This document shows, one piece after another, positions 8,962 to 17,854 of a stretch of DNA of 64,000 bases. Origin of the DNA: an uncultured Ruminococcus sp. (GTDB taxonomy: Bacteria; Bacillota; Clostridia; Lachnospirales; Lachnospiraceae). The stretch spans positions 1 to 64,000 of the forward strand of contig UQKK01000003.1 in NCBI GenBank assembly GCA_900541505.1, in the 5' to 3' direction. The translations under genes and the position numbers were made by a program. How positions within the stretch are numbered: the stretch's first letter is position 1; each line of letters begins with the position of its first letter. Under the pieces are notes generated by a model. The model worked only from the letters and a program-made list of their open reading frames with translations. It was not told the DNA's origin and searched no databases.

Positions 8962-9315
8962 GTGTTAGAGCAGTTGTATGGCTGGATTCAGAGTATCGCG
9001 GTATATCTCATCGTTGCGGCGGCAGTGCTGCAGGCGATACCGGGTAAGGAATATAAGAAATATATCCAGTTTTTCTCCGGACTTGTCTTAATTCTGCTGT
9101 TATTCACACCTATCCTAAAGCTCACCGGCATGGCGGGGACTTTTACGGAAAAATACTACGGCAGGGAATATGAAATGCAGCGCCAGGAGATAGAGAAGGC
9201 GGCGGAAAAATTTGAGGACGTGGATATTCTCGATTTTGTGCCGGACACATACGGCGGGGCAGAGACAGAGGAGAAATCAAAGATAGAGGTGGAGGAGATA
9301 GAGATTGGAGAATAA
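8962..9315 (+). CDS. spoIIIAF: Stage III sporulation protein AF
   Basis: 117 aa, two N-terminal membrane helices (about 10-27 and 36-56) and a soluble acidic tail, as in SpoIIIAF. It starts at GTG 8962, nine bases after GGGGAGG; the ATG eight bases earlier runs into a stop after two codons. Overlaps spoIIIAG by 11 bp. Confidence 0.9.
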   Translation: MLEQLYGWIQSIAVYLIVAAAVLQAIPGKEYKKYIQFFSGLVLILLLFTPILKLTGMAGTFTEKYYGREYEMQRQEIEKAAEKFEDVDILDFVPDTYGGAETEEKSKIEVEEIEIGE

Positions 9316-9904
9316 GTGGAAAGAGTGGCTTGAAAAACTAAAAGGCAGAGAAAAACTGCCAAAGAAAAACCAAATTCTGATTCTTCTCCTGGCAGGCATT
9401 TTGCTTCTTGTCATTGTCTTTCCGGTACCGGAACAGAGCAGCGGGCAAAAGGAAGAAGAGACGGCAGAGACAGCAGAAGCTGCGGCGGGGCTGGATACCG
9501 CACAATACCAGGAATATCTGGAAGAAAAGACAGCCCGGACATTAGAGGAGGTGGAGGGAGTGGGAAAGGTCTCTGTGATGATTACTTTAAAATCCTCCTC
9601 CCAGAAGGTCATAGAGAAAGATAGGCAGAGCGCCAGCCAGTCCACTACGGAGGAGGACAGCGAGGGCGGGACACGCTCCAGCACAGACCAGTCCTCTACC
9701 AGGACCAGCATATATGAGCAGAGCGCGGACGGCAGCCAGAGCCCTTATGTGAGTAAAGAAATGACCCCGGAAATCGAGGGTGTGGTCGTCATCGCGGACG
9801 GCGGGGACAATGCAGTGGTAGTACAGGATATAACCGAGGCGGTTCAGGCATTATTCGGTGTGGAGGCGCATAAGATTAAAATAATGAAACGTCACAGTAC
9901 ATAA
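9305..9904 (+). CDS. spoIIIAG: Stage III sporulation protein AG
   Basis: 199 aa. One membrane helix (about 23-41), a low-complexity linker rich in E, T and A, then a ring-building-type domain with GVGKVSVMITLKSS and GVVVIADGG. SpoIIIAG forms the large ring of the channel in the intermembrane space. The TTG start at 9305 is preceded by GGTGGAGG with nine-base spacing. It is separated by 15 bp from spoIIIAH. Confidence 0.93.
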   Translation: MENKWKEWLEKLKGREKLPKKNQILILLLAGILLLVIVFPVPEQSSGQKEEETAETAEAAAGLDTAQYQEYLEEKTARTLEEVEGVGKVSVMITLKSSSQKVIEKDRQSASQSTTEEDSEGGTRSSTDQSSTRTSIYEQSADGSQSPYVSKEMTPEIEGVVVIADGGDNAVVVQDITEAVQALFGVEAHKIKIMKRHST

Positions 9905-9919
9905 TTAAAGGAGGATTCC

Positions 9920-10531
9920 ATGAAACGTTTATTTAAGAAAAACCAGATTATCATTACAGCGCTGGCGGTGATGATTGCGATTGCCGGATACCTGAATTAT
10001 TCGGGCAAGCTGTTCGGAGAAGAGGAAAAAAGTACGACGGAAGCCAATGCGGAGCTGGCAAATCAGGAATTGTTGGATATTTCCCAGGAGGATATTGAGA
10101 CAGGAACGGAAGATATTGCAAGCAATGACTCGGAAGTGGAGGGCACGCCGGGGGAGGCGGTGCTCACGAGCGGCAGCGCGGACACTACTGTGGCACAGGC
10201 TAAGGTATCCAGAGAGCAGGTGCGCGCCCAGAATAAAGAGACTTTGCAGGCAATCATCGATAACGCGGATTTGAGCGACGAGGAGAAACAGAGTGCGGTG
10301 GCGCAGATGGTGGAAATCACGGAACTCTCCGAGCAGGAGGTGGCGATTGAGACGCTGATGGCGTCCAAGGGATTCTCGGAGGCAGTGGTGAGCCTGACAG
10401 CAGACTCCGCGGATGTGGTCGTTAACGCGGAAGAATTAACCGATGCCAACCGCGCGCAGATAGAAGATATCGTGACGAGAAAGACCGATATCGCGCCGGA
10501 GAATATCGTGATTACGCCAATTCATGAATAA
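9920..10531 (+). CDS. spoIIIAH: Stage III sporulation protein AH
   Basis: 203 aa with an N-terminal membrane helix (about 10-28), an acidic variable linker and a C-terminal YscJ/FliF-like domain that binds forespore SpoIIQ in characterised species. AAAGGAGG precedes the ATG. It is the last gene of the operon and is followed by a strong terminator. Confidence 0.94.
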   Translation: MKRLFKKNQIIITALAVMIAIAGYLNYSGKLFGEEEKSTTEANAELANQELLDISQEDIETGTEDIASNDSEVEGTPGEAVLTSGSADTTVAQAKVSREQVRAQNKETLQAIIDNADLSDEEKQSAVAQMVEITELSEQEVAIETLMASKGFSEAVVSLTADSADVVVNAEELTDANRAQIEDIVTRKTDIAPENIVITPIHE

Positions 10532-10534
10532 AAG

Positions 10535-10577
10535 AAAACGCCGGGGGCTTTTTAAGAAGGAAGCACCGGCGTTTTTT
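10535..10577 (+). terminator. Intrinsic terminator of the spoIIIA operon
   Basis: AAAACGCCGG (10535-10544) pairs perfectly with CCGGCGTTTT (10566-10575), with a run of six T at the end. It starts four bases after the spoIIIAH stop. Confidence 0.88.
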
Positions 10578-10610
10578 ATGTGGGGAAGGATTTTGCGGTA
10601 TGTGTTCTTC

Positions 10611-10639
10611 TTGTCGCGTATAGGTAAGTACTATATAAT
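10611..10639 (+). promoter_or_regulatory. Sigma-A promoter of the M6 metalloprotease gene
   Basis: TTGTCG (10611-10616), 17 bp, TATAAT (10634-10639), 38 bp before the ATG at 10678. Canonical spacing and perfect -10. Confidence 0.7.
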
Positions 10640-10677
10640 AAGAGCATAACAGGGAACAGCAGATAAAGGAGGGGCGG

Positions 10678-13600
10678 ATGAGAAACGTATTGAGATGGGC
10701 AGTCGCAGGTTGTATAGGTTCTCTTTGCATTTTGGCAGGAGCTGAAGATGTTAAAGCGGAGGAACAGGTTTCTTCCTGCGAACTTAGTGAGGAGATGTAT
10801 CAGCAGTATGAGCAGGACGGGACTTTGGATGAGAGGATGCAATATTATACAGAGGCAGGGATGGACAGCTTCTCAGAGACATTGATACAGAAGGCGCTGG
10901 AACGGGAGAAAGAGGCATTCCCTCAGGCAAATAACCTGCCGGATGACTGGGGAAATATAGAAGGTGGTATGGCGGCTGAGGGAGAAGCGTGTATTCTGCT
11001 GCTGCAAGTGGATTTCCCGGATGTGGGATTTGCTCCGGGAGATACGAAAGAAGCTCTTGCGGATATTGCTTTTGAAGGAAAAGACGGAACTTATCCTTAT
11101 GAAAGCCTGGCTGCTTATTATGAAAGGGCTTCCTATGGAAAACTGCATATCAGCGGAGAAGTATGGGAATACAGCGCGAAGAATGAGCGGAGCTACTACG
11201 AGCTAAACGGAATACAGAGCCTGTTCGAGGAAACACTGGCTGCTTTGGATGAAACACTGGATTACAGTAAGTTTGACGGAAACCATGATGGTTATATAGA
11301 TGGTATTTATCTTCATTTTGCAGGAATGGATACGGGATGGGCGAGTATATGGTGGAGCATGGCTTATGGCGGAGGGATTGATACGACCTATGACGGTATG
11401 AAGGTGGGGCATTATGTAACCCTTCATAATCCGTCCAACACGGAGACGGGCGCCAGGACTCTCATCCATGAGACGGGACATGTGCTGGGACTTCCCGATT
11501 ATTATTCCACCCAGGAAAATACATTTGAGAACGGGATTTGTACCTATGACATGATGTATAATAATTCCGGTGATTTTAACGGATTTTCCAAATGGCTTCT
11601 TGGATGGATTGAGGAGGACGAGGTTCTGCGAATTACTCAAGAAAACTGGGAAGAGAAGGGAATGGTTTCTCTGGCAGCTGTTTCCGGTCTGAACAGTGCG
11701 GACGGCTATAAGGTGGCGGTGATTTCTCCGGAGAATCAGGGCATCTTTTCGGAATATTTCTTGATAGAATATGATACCAGTGTAGGGAATCAAAGTAATA
11801 TGGTTTTCCGGGGAGAGACGCTGCCGGATGGATTCCGAATCTTCCATGTAAATGCTGTACTGGATGAAAGCGGACTGAAATTTTCCTATGCTAATGTGAA
11901 TCAGAACCAGCCTAAACTGATTGAACTTGTGGACCCTGATGAAACGCAGTACCATATGGAGGACCAAAACGGTGTGCCGGGTGCAGCTTGGGGAGACTAT
12001 CACTGTAAGTGGAGAGAAGGAGATACTCTTTCTCCATATACAAAGCCGTGGTCATCCTTTGAGGGAGGACAGTACACAGGATACACCGGAATCTGGGTAC
12101 AGGATTTTGTGACAGAAAGCGAGAATCCGGGTTTCTCAGTGAAGTTTGAAGCAGAGGCAATCAAACCGAATCCGGAATTGTTTGCGATTACCCCCTATGA
12201 AGCATGGAAAAACGCAGAACAGAGCAATGTGGTGATACTGCCGGTGGAATTGTCCATGGAGGCTGGCATGCAGGGGGAGACGGAAGCTGTTGACATTGAG
12301 GCACCGGATGGACAAACATTTTCCGCAAAGATGAAAAAGCTTTCCGGTACGAAATACCTCCTATGGGCGCAGGCAGAGCAAATGCCGGAGGGAGAGTATA
12401 GGGCAGTGTTTCCGGAAGGCTATTTTGATTTAGGCTTGGGTGTCGGTTCTCCGGCAGAAGAACTTTCCTTTTATGTGGGGAAAAATGCGGAAAAGACAGG
12501 GGAGGCTTTGATTGATTTCGGCAACGGAGTATATAGCTGCGCGGATAGAAACGGAGGGTGGTATCTGCTGCTGGAAACTTTTGGGGAAGAACAGCAGTTG
12601 TATCATATAGGAGCCGATGGGGAGAGCACATTTGAAACATTGGATACCTCCGGCTGGACGGGCTGGATTTCTCCGCAGAACGGCATGGTGGATGAGATGG
12701 CATGTCTGGAGGATGGAACGCTGGTGCTCAAAGCAAATGATTGGATGAACGGTACGCTCCTGCTCGCCCATATAGACGGAGAAGGGCATTTGTTGGATGA
12801 GGTGCAGAATTTGAATCTGCAGGGCTCTTTCATGGAAGTTGTAGGGAATACAGTAAAGTTGTTCCGAATCAGTACCTATGGGGATATCATGGGATTTTGG
12901 AGCGTAGATTTTCAAGGAGGAGTACGGGAGAATGAGGTGACAGAAGCCAAGCAGTACGGCAGGATTTTTTTCCTGGAAAAGAGCTATTTGTGGCAGTATA
13001 TTTCCACCGGTAATCCCAATGCGCCGGGAGAAGACGATGGCAGTACATATCTGTGTTATGATTACTATGAAGAAGATGACAAGTGCAGACAAACTTTTTC
13101 TTATCGGCTGGATGGCAAGGAATTTTATTCGCCAGAGCAGATAGGCGCTGTTGAAACAGACGGGAAGCTGTATCTGTTCGGTATGGATGACTATTATGAC
13201 AGTATGTGGACTGTAAATGACAGAAACTATATGGGCAGCAGGCTTATCTGCTATACGCTGGATGCACAAAACGGACAGATACTCTCTCGCAGCTTCGTAT
13301 TGGAAAATATGCGTTACGCAGGGAAAATACCGGATTCCACACGGTGGTTGAATGTACAGACGGACTTAGGAGAGAATGGCATCATGCTGGAGATTCTGAA
13401 TTATCTGGATGGTGAATCTACAGTCCGCGATGCATATTTTATAGACATGGAGGGAAAATTGGTGTCAGGAATCAGCTTGGCTGATGGCGCCGGAACCTGC
13501 TTTTCGGGCGGCAGGCAGCTGCAGCTGCGCTGGTCGGATAATCAGTTGCTTCTGGATATATACAGTGGATTTAAGCAGACGGAGACAGAGACGCCAGACA

Positions 13601-13815
13601 CTCCCGGTGAGATACCTCCCGCAACGCCGGAGGGACCACAGACGGTACATTCTTCTGGCAGGTTACAAAAAACTACGCAAACTGCTGCCTCTACGGGAGA
13701 TTCCAATCAGACAGAGCCTTACGTGTATGTCTTGCTGTTGGCAGCGTCGGGAGTTCTTTTAATTTTTACTGGCGTTTGTCGAATACGAAATGGCGCAAGG
13801 TTACGTGATTTATAA
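10678..13815 (+). CDS. Secreted, membrane-anchored M6-family metalloprotease
   Basis: 1045 aa. An N-terminal signal peptide (about 1-27, with an AGAEDVKAEE cleavage region) shows export. The catalytic domain has zinc motif HETGH at residues 264-268, followed by VLGLPDYY, as in immune-inhibitor-A-type M6 peptidases. A long C-terminal half with repeated aromatic-rich strands may be beta-propeller-like or carbohydrate/lectin-like; I do not recognise it. Pro/Thr-rich spacing (about 960-1005) leads to a single C-terminal helix (about 1015-1035) with a basic tail, so the enzyme is likely tethered to the outer face of the membrane. It has its own promoter and GGAGGGG ribosome site. Substrate unknown; host or dietary protein is possible. 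Confidence 0.87.
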   Translation: MRNVLRWAVAGCIGSLCILAGAEDVKAEEQVSSCELSEEMYQQYEQDGTLDERMQYYTEAGMDSFSETLIQKALEREKEAFPQANNLPDDWGNIEGGMAAEGEACILLLQVDFPDVGFAPGDTKEALADIAFEGKDGTYPYESLAAYYERASYGKLHISGEVWEYSAKNERSYYELNGIQSLFEETLAALDETLDYSKFDGNHDGYIDGIYLHFAGMDTGWASIWWSMAYGGGIDTTYDGMKVGHYVTLHNPSNTETGARTLIHETGHVLGLPDYYSTQENTFENGICTYDMMYNNSGDFNGFSKWLLGWIEEDEVLRITQENWEEKGMVSLAAVSGLNSADGYKVAVISPENQGIFSEYFLIEYDTSVGNQSNMVFRGETLPDGFRIFHVNAVLDESGLKFSYANVNQNQPKLIELVDPDETQYHMEDQNGVPGAAWGDYHCKWREGDTLSPYTKPWSSFEGGQYTGYTGIWVQDFVTESENPGFSVKFEAEAIKPNPELFAITPYEAWKNAEQSNVVILPVELSMEAGMQGETEAVDIEAPDGQTFSAKMKKLSGTKYLLWAQAEQMPEGEYRAVFPEGYFDLGLGVGSPAEELSFYVGKNAEKTGEALIDFGNGVYSCADRNGGWYLLLETFGEEQQLYHIGADGESTFETLDTSGWTGWISPQNGMVDEMACLEDGTLVLKANDWMNGTLLLAHIDGEGHLLDEVQNLNLQGSFMEVVGNTVKLFRISTYGDIMGFWSVDFQGGVRENEVTEAKQYGRIFFLEKSYLWQYISTGNPNAPGEDDGSTYLCYDYYEEDDKCRQTFSYRLDGKEFYSPEQIGAVETDGKLYLFGMDDYYDSMWTVNDRNYMGSRLICYTLDAQNGQILSRSFVLENMRYAGKIPDSTRWLNVQTDLGENGIMLEILNYLDGESTVRDAYFIDMEGKLVSGISLADGAGTCFSGGRQLQLRWSDNQLLLDIYSGFKQTETETPDTPGEIPPATPEGPQTVHSSGRLQKTTQTAASTGDSNQTEPYVYVLLLAASGVLLIFTGVCRIRNGARLRDL

Positions 13816-13848
13816 ACATTGCCGGTTTGATAAGCCATAAAAATGACA

Positions 13849-13877
13849 TTGCAGTCTGTTTCTGCTTGTGCTAAACT
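13849..13877 (+). promoter_or_regulatory. Sigma-A promoter of prfC
   Basis: TTGCAG (13849-13854), 17 bp, TAAACT (13872-13877), about 95 bp before the prfC ATG. Confidence 0.5.
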
Positions 13878-13972
13878 GAATCTGTATGTCCGAAGCGCTC
13901 TCAGGAGGTATTCGTAAGGCGGAATCCGCAGGATGGCGCGGCGGAAGTTTAAGTGACAGGAGAAGAAAAACA

Positions 13973-15565
13973 ATGTCGGATATTACCAATGAAATAAAAA
14001 AGAGAAGGACCTTTGCCATCATTTCCCACCCGGATGCGGGAAAGACGACGCTCACAGAGAAATTTCTGCTCTACGGGGGCGCCATCAACCTGGCGGGGTC
14101 GGTAAAAGGAAAAGCCACGGCGAGACATGCGGTCTCTGACTGGATGGAGATAGAGAAAGAGAGAGGTATCTCGGTGACGTCTTCCGTTCTGCAGTTTAAT
14201 TACGGCGGATTTTGCATCAACATTCTGGATACGCCGGGGCATCAGGATTTCTCGGAGGATACCTACCGGACCCTGATGGCGGCGGATTCCGCTGTGATGG
14301 TCATTGATGCGTCTAAAGGTGTGGAGGCACAGACAAGAAAGCTGTTCAAGGTCTGTGTGATGCGGCACATCCCCATCTTCACCTTCATCAATAAGATGGA
14401 CCGGGAGGCGAAGGATACCTTTGATTTACTGGATGAGATAGAGAAGGAACTGGGAATCGCCACCTGTCCGGTGAACTGGCCCATCGGTTCGGGAAAATCT
14501 TTCAAGGGCGTCTATGACCGTCAGAAAAAGGAGGTAGCTCTCTTTTCCGACACCCACAAGGGAACGACCATGGGTGAGGTGAAGACCGTAGATGCCAACA
14601 ACCCGGAGCTGGACTGGCTCATTGGAGATGAGGCGAAGACCACACTCCTGGAGGAGATTGAACTGTTGGACGGGGCAGCCGCGGAGTTTGACCAGGAGCT
14701 GGTGGACAAAGGCGAACTCTCTCCGGTATTTTTCGGTTCCGCCCTCACAAACTTCGGAGTAGAGACCTTTTTGCAGCATTTCCTCAAGATGACCACAGCG
14801 CCTCTGCCGAGGATGTCGGACAAGGGGGAGATTGACCCCATGACGGAAGAGGAGTTTTCCGCCTTTGTCTTTAAAATCCAGGCCAATATGAACAAGGCGC
14901 ATCGGGACCGCATCGCCTTTATGCGTATCTGCTCCGGAAAATTTACAGCGGGTATGCCGGTGTACCATGTGCAGGGCAAAAAAGAAGTGCGTCTCTCCCA
15001 GCCCCAGCAGATGATGGCGAGCGAGAGAAAAATCATAGAGTCCGCCTGCGGCGGGGATATCATCGGTGTCTTTGACCCCGGGATTTTTTCCATCGGGGAC
15101 ACACTGACCACATCCAAAGAAAAGTTTGCCTACGAGGGAATCCCTACCTTTGCGCCGGAGCATTTTGCCAGGGTGCGCCAGGAGGATACCATGAAGCGGA
15201 AGCAGTTCGTCAAGGGCATCAACCAGATTGCGCAGGAGGGCGCCATCCAGATTTTCCAGGAGTTCAACACTGGAATGGAGGAGATTATCGTCGGCGTGGT
15301 GGGCGCGCTGCAGTTTGACGTGCTCAAGTATCGGCTGAAAAATGAGTACAATGTGGAAATCCGTCTGGAAAATCTCCCCTACGAGTATATCCGCTGGGTG
15401 GAGAACGAGGATTTGGACATCGACAGGCTTACCGGCACATCCGATATGAAGAAGATTAAGGACTTAAAGGGCAGACCGCTTCTCTTATTTGTGCATGAAT
15501 GGAGCATCCGCATGACCCAGGAGAGAAACGAGGGACTGAAGCTCTCTGAGTTCGGGCGTTCCTAG
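13973..15565 (+). CDS. prfC: Peptide chain release factor 3 (RF3)
   Basis: 530-aa translational GTPase that recycles RF1/RF2 from the ribosome after termination. G1 is HPDAGKTTLTEK, G3 DTPGHQDF, G4 NKMDRE, all within the first 150 residues, followed by the domain II barrel and C-terminal RF3 domain. The ATG at 13973 follows AGGAGA by nine bases; the longer open frame from 13886 contains no conserved sequence. The last codons (GAG TTC GGG CGT TCC) are echoed in degenerate repeats just past the stop. Confidence 0.95.
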   Translation: MSDITNEIKKRRTFAIISHPDAGKTTLTEKFLLYGGAINLAGSVKGKATARHAVSDWMEIEKERGISVTSSVLQFNYGGFCINILDTPGHQDFSEDTYRTLMAADSAVMVIDASKGVEAQTRKLFKVCVMRHIPIFTFINKMDREAKDTFDLLDEIEKELGIATCPVNWPIGSGKSFKGVYDRQKKEVALFSDTHKGTTMGEVKTVDANNPELDWLIGDEAKTTLLEEIELLDGAAAEFDQELVDKGELSPVFFGSALTNFGVETFLQHFLKMTTAPLPRMSDKGEIDPMTEEEFSAFVFKIQANMNKAHRDRIAFMRICSGKFTAGMPVYHVQGKKEVRLSQPQQMMASERKIIESACGGDIIGVFDPGIFSIGDTLTTSKEKFAYEGIPTFAPEHFARVRQEDTMKRKQFVKGINQIAQEGAIQIFQEFNTGMEEIIVGVVGALQFDVLKYRLKNEYNVEIRLENLPYEYIRWVENEDLDIDRLTGTSDMKKIKDLKGRPLLLFVHEWSIRMTQERNEGLKLSEFGRS

Positions 15566-15623
15566 ATGAGGAGAGGTTCGGGCGTTCGCAGATAGATTTG
15601 TTGGAGCGTTCGCAGATGGAGAT
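15551..15623 (+). repeat. Degenerate short tandem repeats at the prfC 3' end
   Basis: Three imperfect copies of TTCGGGCGTTCgcAGATgag begin at about 15551, 15577 and 15602 with a period of about 25 bp. The first copy is the last codons of prfC plus the stop. They look like local slippage duplications. Confidence 0.6.
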
Positions 15624-15628
15624 TTCCC

Positions 15629-15657
15629 TTTGCAAACAGAGGGAGATTTGTTATAAT
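15629..15657 (+). promoter_or_regulatory. Sigma-A promoter of the Asp23 gene
   Basis: TTTGCA (15629-15634), 17 bp, TATAAT (15652-15657). The leader to the ATG is about 83 nt and contains three spaced GGTC repeats. Confidence 0.62.
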
Positions 15658-15746
15658 GAGAAATAAGACAGGACCAGAATAATAAAGGTCAAATGATTCA
15701 GAGGTCCAATTAATAAGAGGTCAAACGAGACAGGAGGTTTTGCAAG

Positions 15747-16130
15747 ATGGCAAAGGACGAAAGAAATACGTATACGATACAGAACGATGCGAGCATGGGC
15801 GAAGTGAAGATAGCGGATGAGGTTGTGGCAATCATCGCTGCGCTGGCAGCCACGGAAGTTGAGGGTGTGGCATCGATGGCGGGCAACATCACCAATGAGC
15901 TCATCAGCAGACTGGGAATGAAGAATCTGTCCAAGGGCGTGAAAGTAGACGTTCTGGAAGGTGTTGTGACGGTTTCCCTGGCTCTGAACCTGAAATACAA
16001 CTACAGCATCGTGGAGGTTTCCGGCAAAGTACAGGAGCGGGTAAAGAACGCGGTGGAGAATATGACAGGTCTGGAAGTGGCGGACGTGAATATCAAGGTC
16101 GCCGGCGTGGAGATGGAAGCCCAGGCTTAA
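15747..16130 (+). CDS. Asp23/Gls24-family envelope stress response protein
   Basis: 127 aa, small acidic/basic protein with the family signature GEVKIADEVVAIIAALAATEVEGVASM near the N-terminus and a repeated alpha/beta core. Asp23 proteins associate with the membrane and respond to envelope or alkaline stress. In Clostridia a copy is commonly found just upstream of nusB, as here. GACAGGAGG lies 10 bp before the ATG. It has its own promoter. Confidence 0.92.
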   Translation: MAKDERNTYTIQNDASMGEVKIADEVVAIIAALAATEVEGVASMAGNITNELISRLGMKNLSKGVKVDVLEGVVTVSLALNLKYNYSIVEVSGKVQERVKNAVENMTGLEVADVNIKVAGVEMEAQA

Positions 16131-16295
16131 TCCTTTTGCCGGATAGTAATCTGGTGCCGGGAGAGGACGGAGGTTTCTCATATACTGGCGTCTTAGAACC
16201 GTGCGATACGAAAAGGGAAAACTTTTATGGGGGATACTTTTCTTGAGCAGTTTTTGGTCAGGAAGAGTATCTCTTATTATGCGCAAAATGTGATA

Positions 16296-16348
16296 AACTT
16301 TAAATTCAATAGAAAGAGTTTATACAAGAAAACTTAAAATTCAAAAGA
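16296..16348 (+). repeat. Pair of 18-bp direct repeats before the hydrolase gene
   Basis: AACTTTAAATTCAATAGA (16296-16313) and AACTTAAAATTCAAAAGA (16331-16348) match at 16 of 18 positions and are offset by 35 bp. They lie immediately upstream of the start codon at 16361; could be a regulator site. Confidence 0.55.
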
Positions 16349-16360
16349 TGAGGTATTTAC

Positions 16361-17314
16361 ATGACACAGAACATGACTGACACAAAAAAATCCCGAAAAC
16401 GCTGGAAAATCGCGTTGATTATCGCGGGTATCCTGCTGATACTGCTGCTGGGAATCCTGGCTTTTGTGGGAAATTATTTTTATAACTTTGCCTTGAATCC
16501 CAATGCGAAGGATGGCTTCGGCACTGCGGCGGGGATTGAGGACAACGAGTATACGAGGTGGCTCCTCGCGGATTCGGAGGATGTGTATCTGGACAGCTTC
16601 GACGGACTGAAGCTGCACGCGTACCGGGTGGACGGCACGGCGCCTCATCGGTATGCGATTCTCTGCCACGGCTACCAGAACAATGCCACAGGGATGTCTT
16701 CTTATGCCCGACATTTCTTCGATGCGGGATACACGGTCCTCCTTCCGGATGCGAGAGGACACGGGGAAAGTGAAGGAGATTACATCGGCATGGGCTGGCA
16801 CGAGCGCAGGGATATCGTAAAGTGGGCGGCGTCTATTGTACAGGAAGACGCCCAGGCGGAAATCCTCCTCTATGGGCTCTCCATGGGGGCTGCAACGGTG
16901 ATGATGACTTCCGGGGAGGAGGATTTGCCCTCCAATGTCAAATGCATTGTGGAGGACTGCGGCTATACCAGTGTATATGATGAATTTGCCGGACAGTTAA
17001 AGGAACTTTACGGGCTGCCTCCGGTGCCGATTCTCAACGCGTTTGATGTCGTCTGCCGCATCCGCGCGGGATACAGTGTCTATGAGGCGAGCGCGGTGGA
17101 GCAGGTGAAAAAGAGCCATACGCCTACACTTTTCATTCACGGCTCAGCGGATACCTTTGTGCCCTTCTGGATGCTCGATGAAGTGTATGACGCCGCCGCC
17201 TGCGAAAAAGAGAAGCTGGTGGTGCCAGGCGCTGCTCACGCGGAGTCTGCGGAAACAGACCCTGCGCTTTACTGGGAGACGGTAGATGCTTTCGTGGCGG
17301 GTTATATGTCCTGA
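16361..17314 (+). CDS. Membrane-anchored alpha/beta hydrolase
   Basis: 317 aa. A basic N-terminus and one membrane helix (about 17-40), then an alpha/beta hydrolase fold. The oxyanion region is LCHGYQNNATGM (101-112), the nucleophile Ser184 is in YGLSMGAATVMM, the probable acid Asp is in LFIHGSADTFVPF and the His is in VPGAAHAES near the C-terminus. The family is annotated as serine aminopeptidase/esterase-like; no specific substrate can be given. GATGAGG lies before the ATG. No strong promoter consensus was found in the 230-bp gap upstream. Confidence 0.85.
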   Translation: MTQNMTDTKKSRKRWKIALIIAGILLILLLGILAFVGNYFYNFALNPNAKDGFGTAAGIEDNEYTRWLLADSEDVYLDSFDGLKLHAYRVDGTAPHRYAILCHGYQNNATGMSSYARHFFDAGYTVLLPDARGHGESEGDYIGMGWHERRDIVKWAASIVQEDAQAEILLYGLSMGAATVMMTSGEEDLPSNVKCIVEDCGYTSVYDEFAGQLKELYGLPPVPILNAFDVVCRIRAGYSVYEASAVEQVKKSHTPTLFIHGSADTFVPFWMLDEVYDAAACEKEKLVVPGAAHAESAETDPALYWETVDAFVAGYMS

Positions 17315-17326
17315 GAAACCTTTTCA

Positions 17327-17356
17327 TTGCCAAAGCCCGTATGGATGTAGTATAAT
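17327..17356 (+). promoter_or_regulatory. Sigma-A promoter of the nusB gene cluster
   Basis: TTGCCA (17327-17332), 18 bp, TATAAT (17351-17356), 80 bp before the nusB ATG. It starts 13 bp after the hydrolase stop. Confidence 0.68.
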
Positions 17357-17382
17357 AAAGGATGTCGCAGGGCATCCTTTTT
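17357..17382 (+). terminator. Terminator-like hairpin directly at the nusB promoter start site
   Basis: AAAGGATG (17357-17364) pairs perfectly with CATCCTTT (17373-17380) and is followed by TT. It may end transcription from the hydrolase gene. Because it sits at the predicted transcription start of the nusB promoter, new transcripts would carry only part of the stem and would escape it. Confidence 0.5.
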
Positions 17383-17435
17383 CCATTTGCAGGAAGGAGT
17401 ACTGCGTAAGAGGAGAGAAGAGAAAAGGAGCCGTT

Positions 17436-17843
17436 ATGGTAAGAACAGAACTTCGGGAGCACATTTTCAAGATGTTGTTCCAGATTGAATTTAATACACC
17501 GGAGGATATGCCGGAGCATATGAGCCTTTACTTTGACAGTCTTGAGACTGCAAAGGAGAAGGACAAAAACTATATACAGGGGAAATACGAGGCAATCGTC
17601 GGGAAGGTCCCGGAGATTGATAAGCTGCTCAACGAGAAGACAAAGGGCTGGAAGACAAGCCGCATGAATAAGGTGGATTTGACCATCTTACGCCTGGCGG
17701 TCTATGAGATTTTATGGGATGAGGACATTCCCACATCTGTGGCAATCAACGAGGCGGTGGAGCTGGCGAAGCGTTTCAGCGGGGATGACGGTCCTTCTTT
17801 TGTAAACGGAGTACTCGCGAAGATTACGGCGAAAGAGTCTTAG
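17436..17843 (+). CDS. nusB: Transcription antitermination factor NusB
   Basis: 135-aa all-helical RNA-binding protein that joins NusE (S10) on boxA RNA for rRNA antitermination. Family motifs include the MVRTELREHIFKMLFQIEF start, NKVDLTILRLAVYEI, and PTSVAINEAVELAKRFSGDDGPSFVNGVL-like C-terminus. The ATG at 17436 has AAGGAG five bases upstream. It starts a tight run of nine genes to recN. Confidence 0.95.
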   Translation: MVRTELREHIFKMLFQIEFNTPEDMPEHMSLYFDSLETAKEKDKNYIQGKYEAIVGKVPEIDKLLNEKTKGWKTSRMNKVDLTILRLAVYEILWDEDIPTSVAINEAVELAKRFSGDDGPSFVNGVLAKITAKES

Positions 17844-17854
17844 GAGATGTGCGT

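Noticed and set aside
11203..13269. Long minus-strand frames under the M6 protease
   Set aside because: Signal peptide, HETGH and membrane anchor all lie in the plus frame; the minus frames lack ribosome sites.
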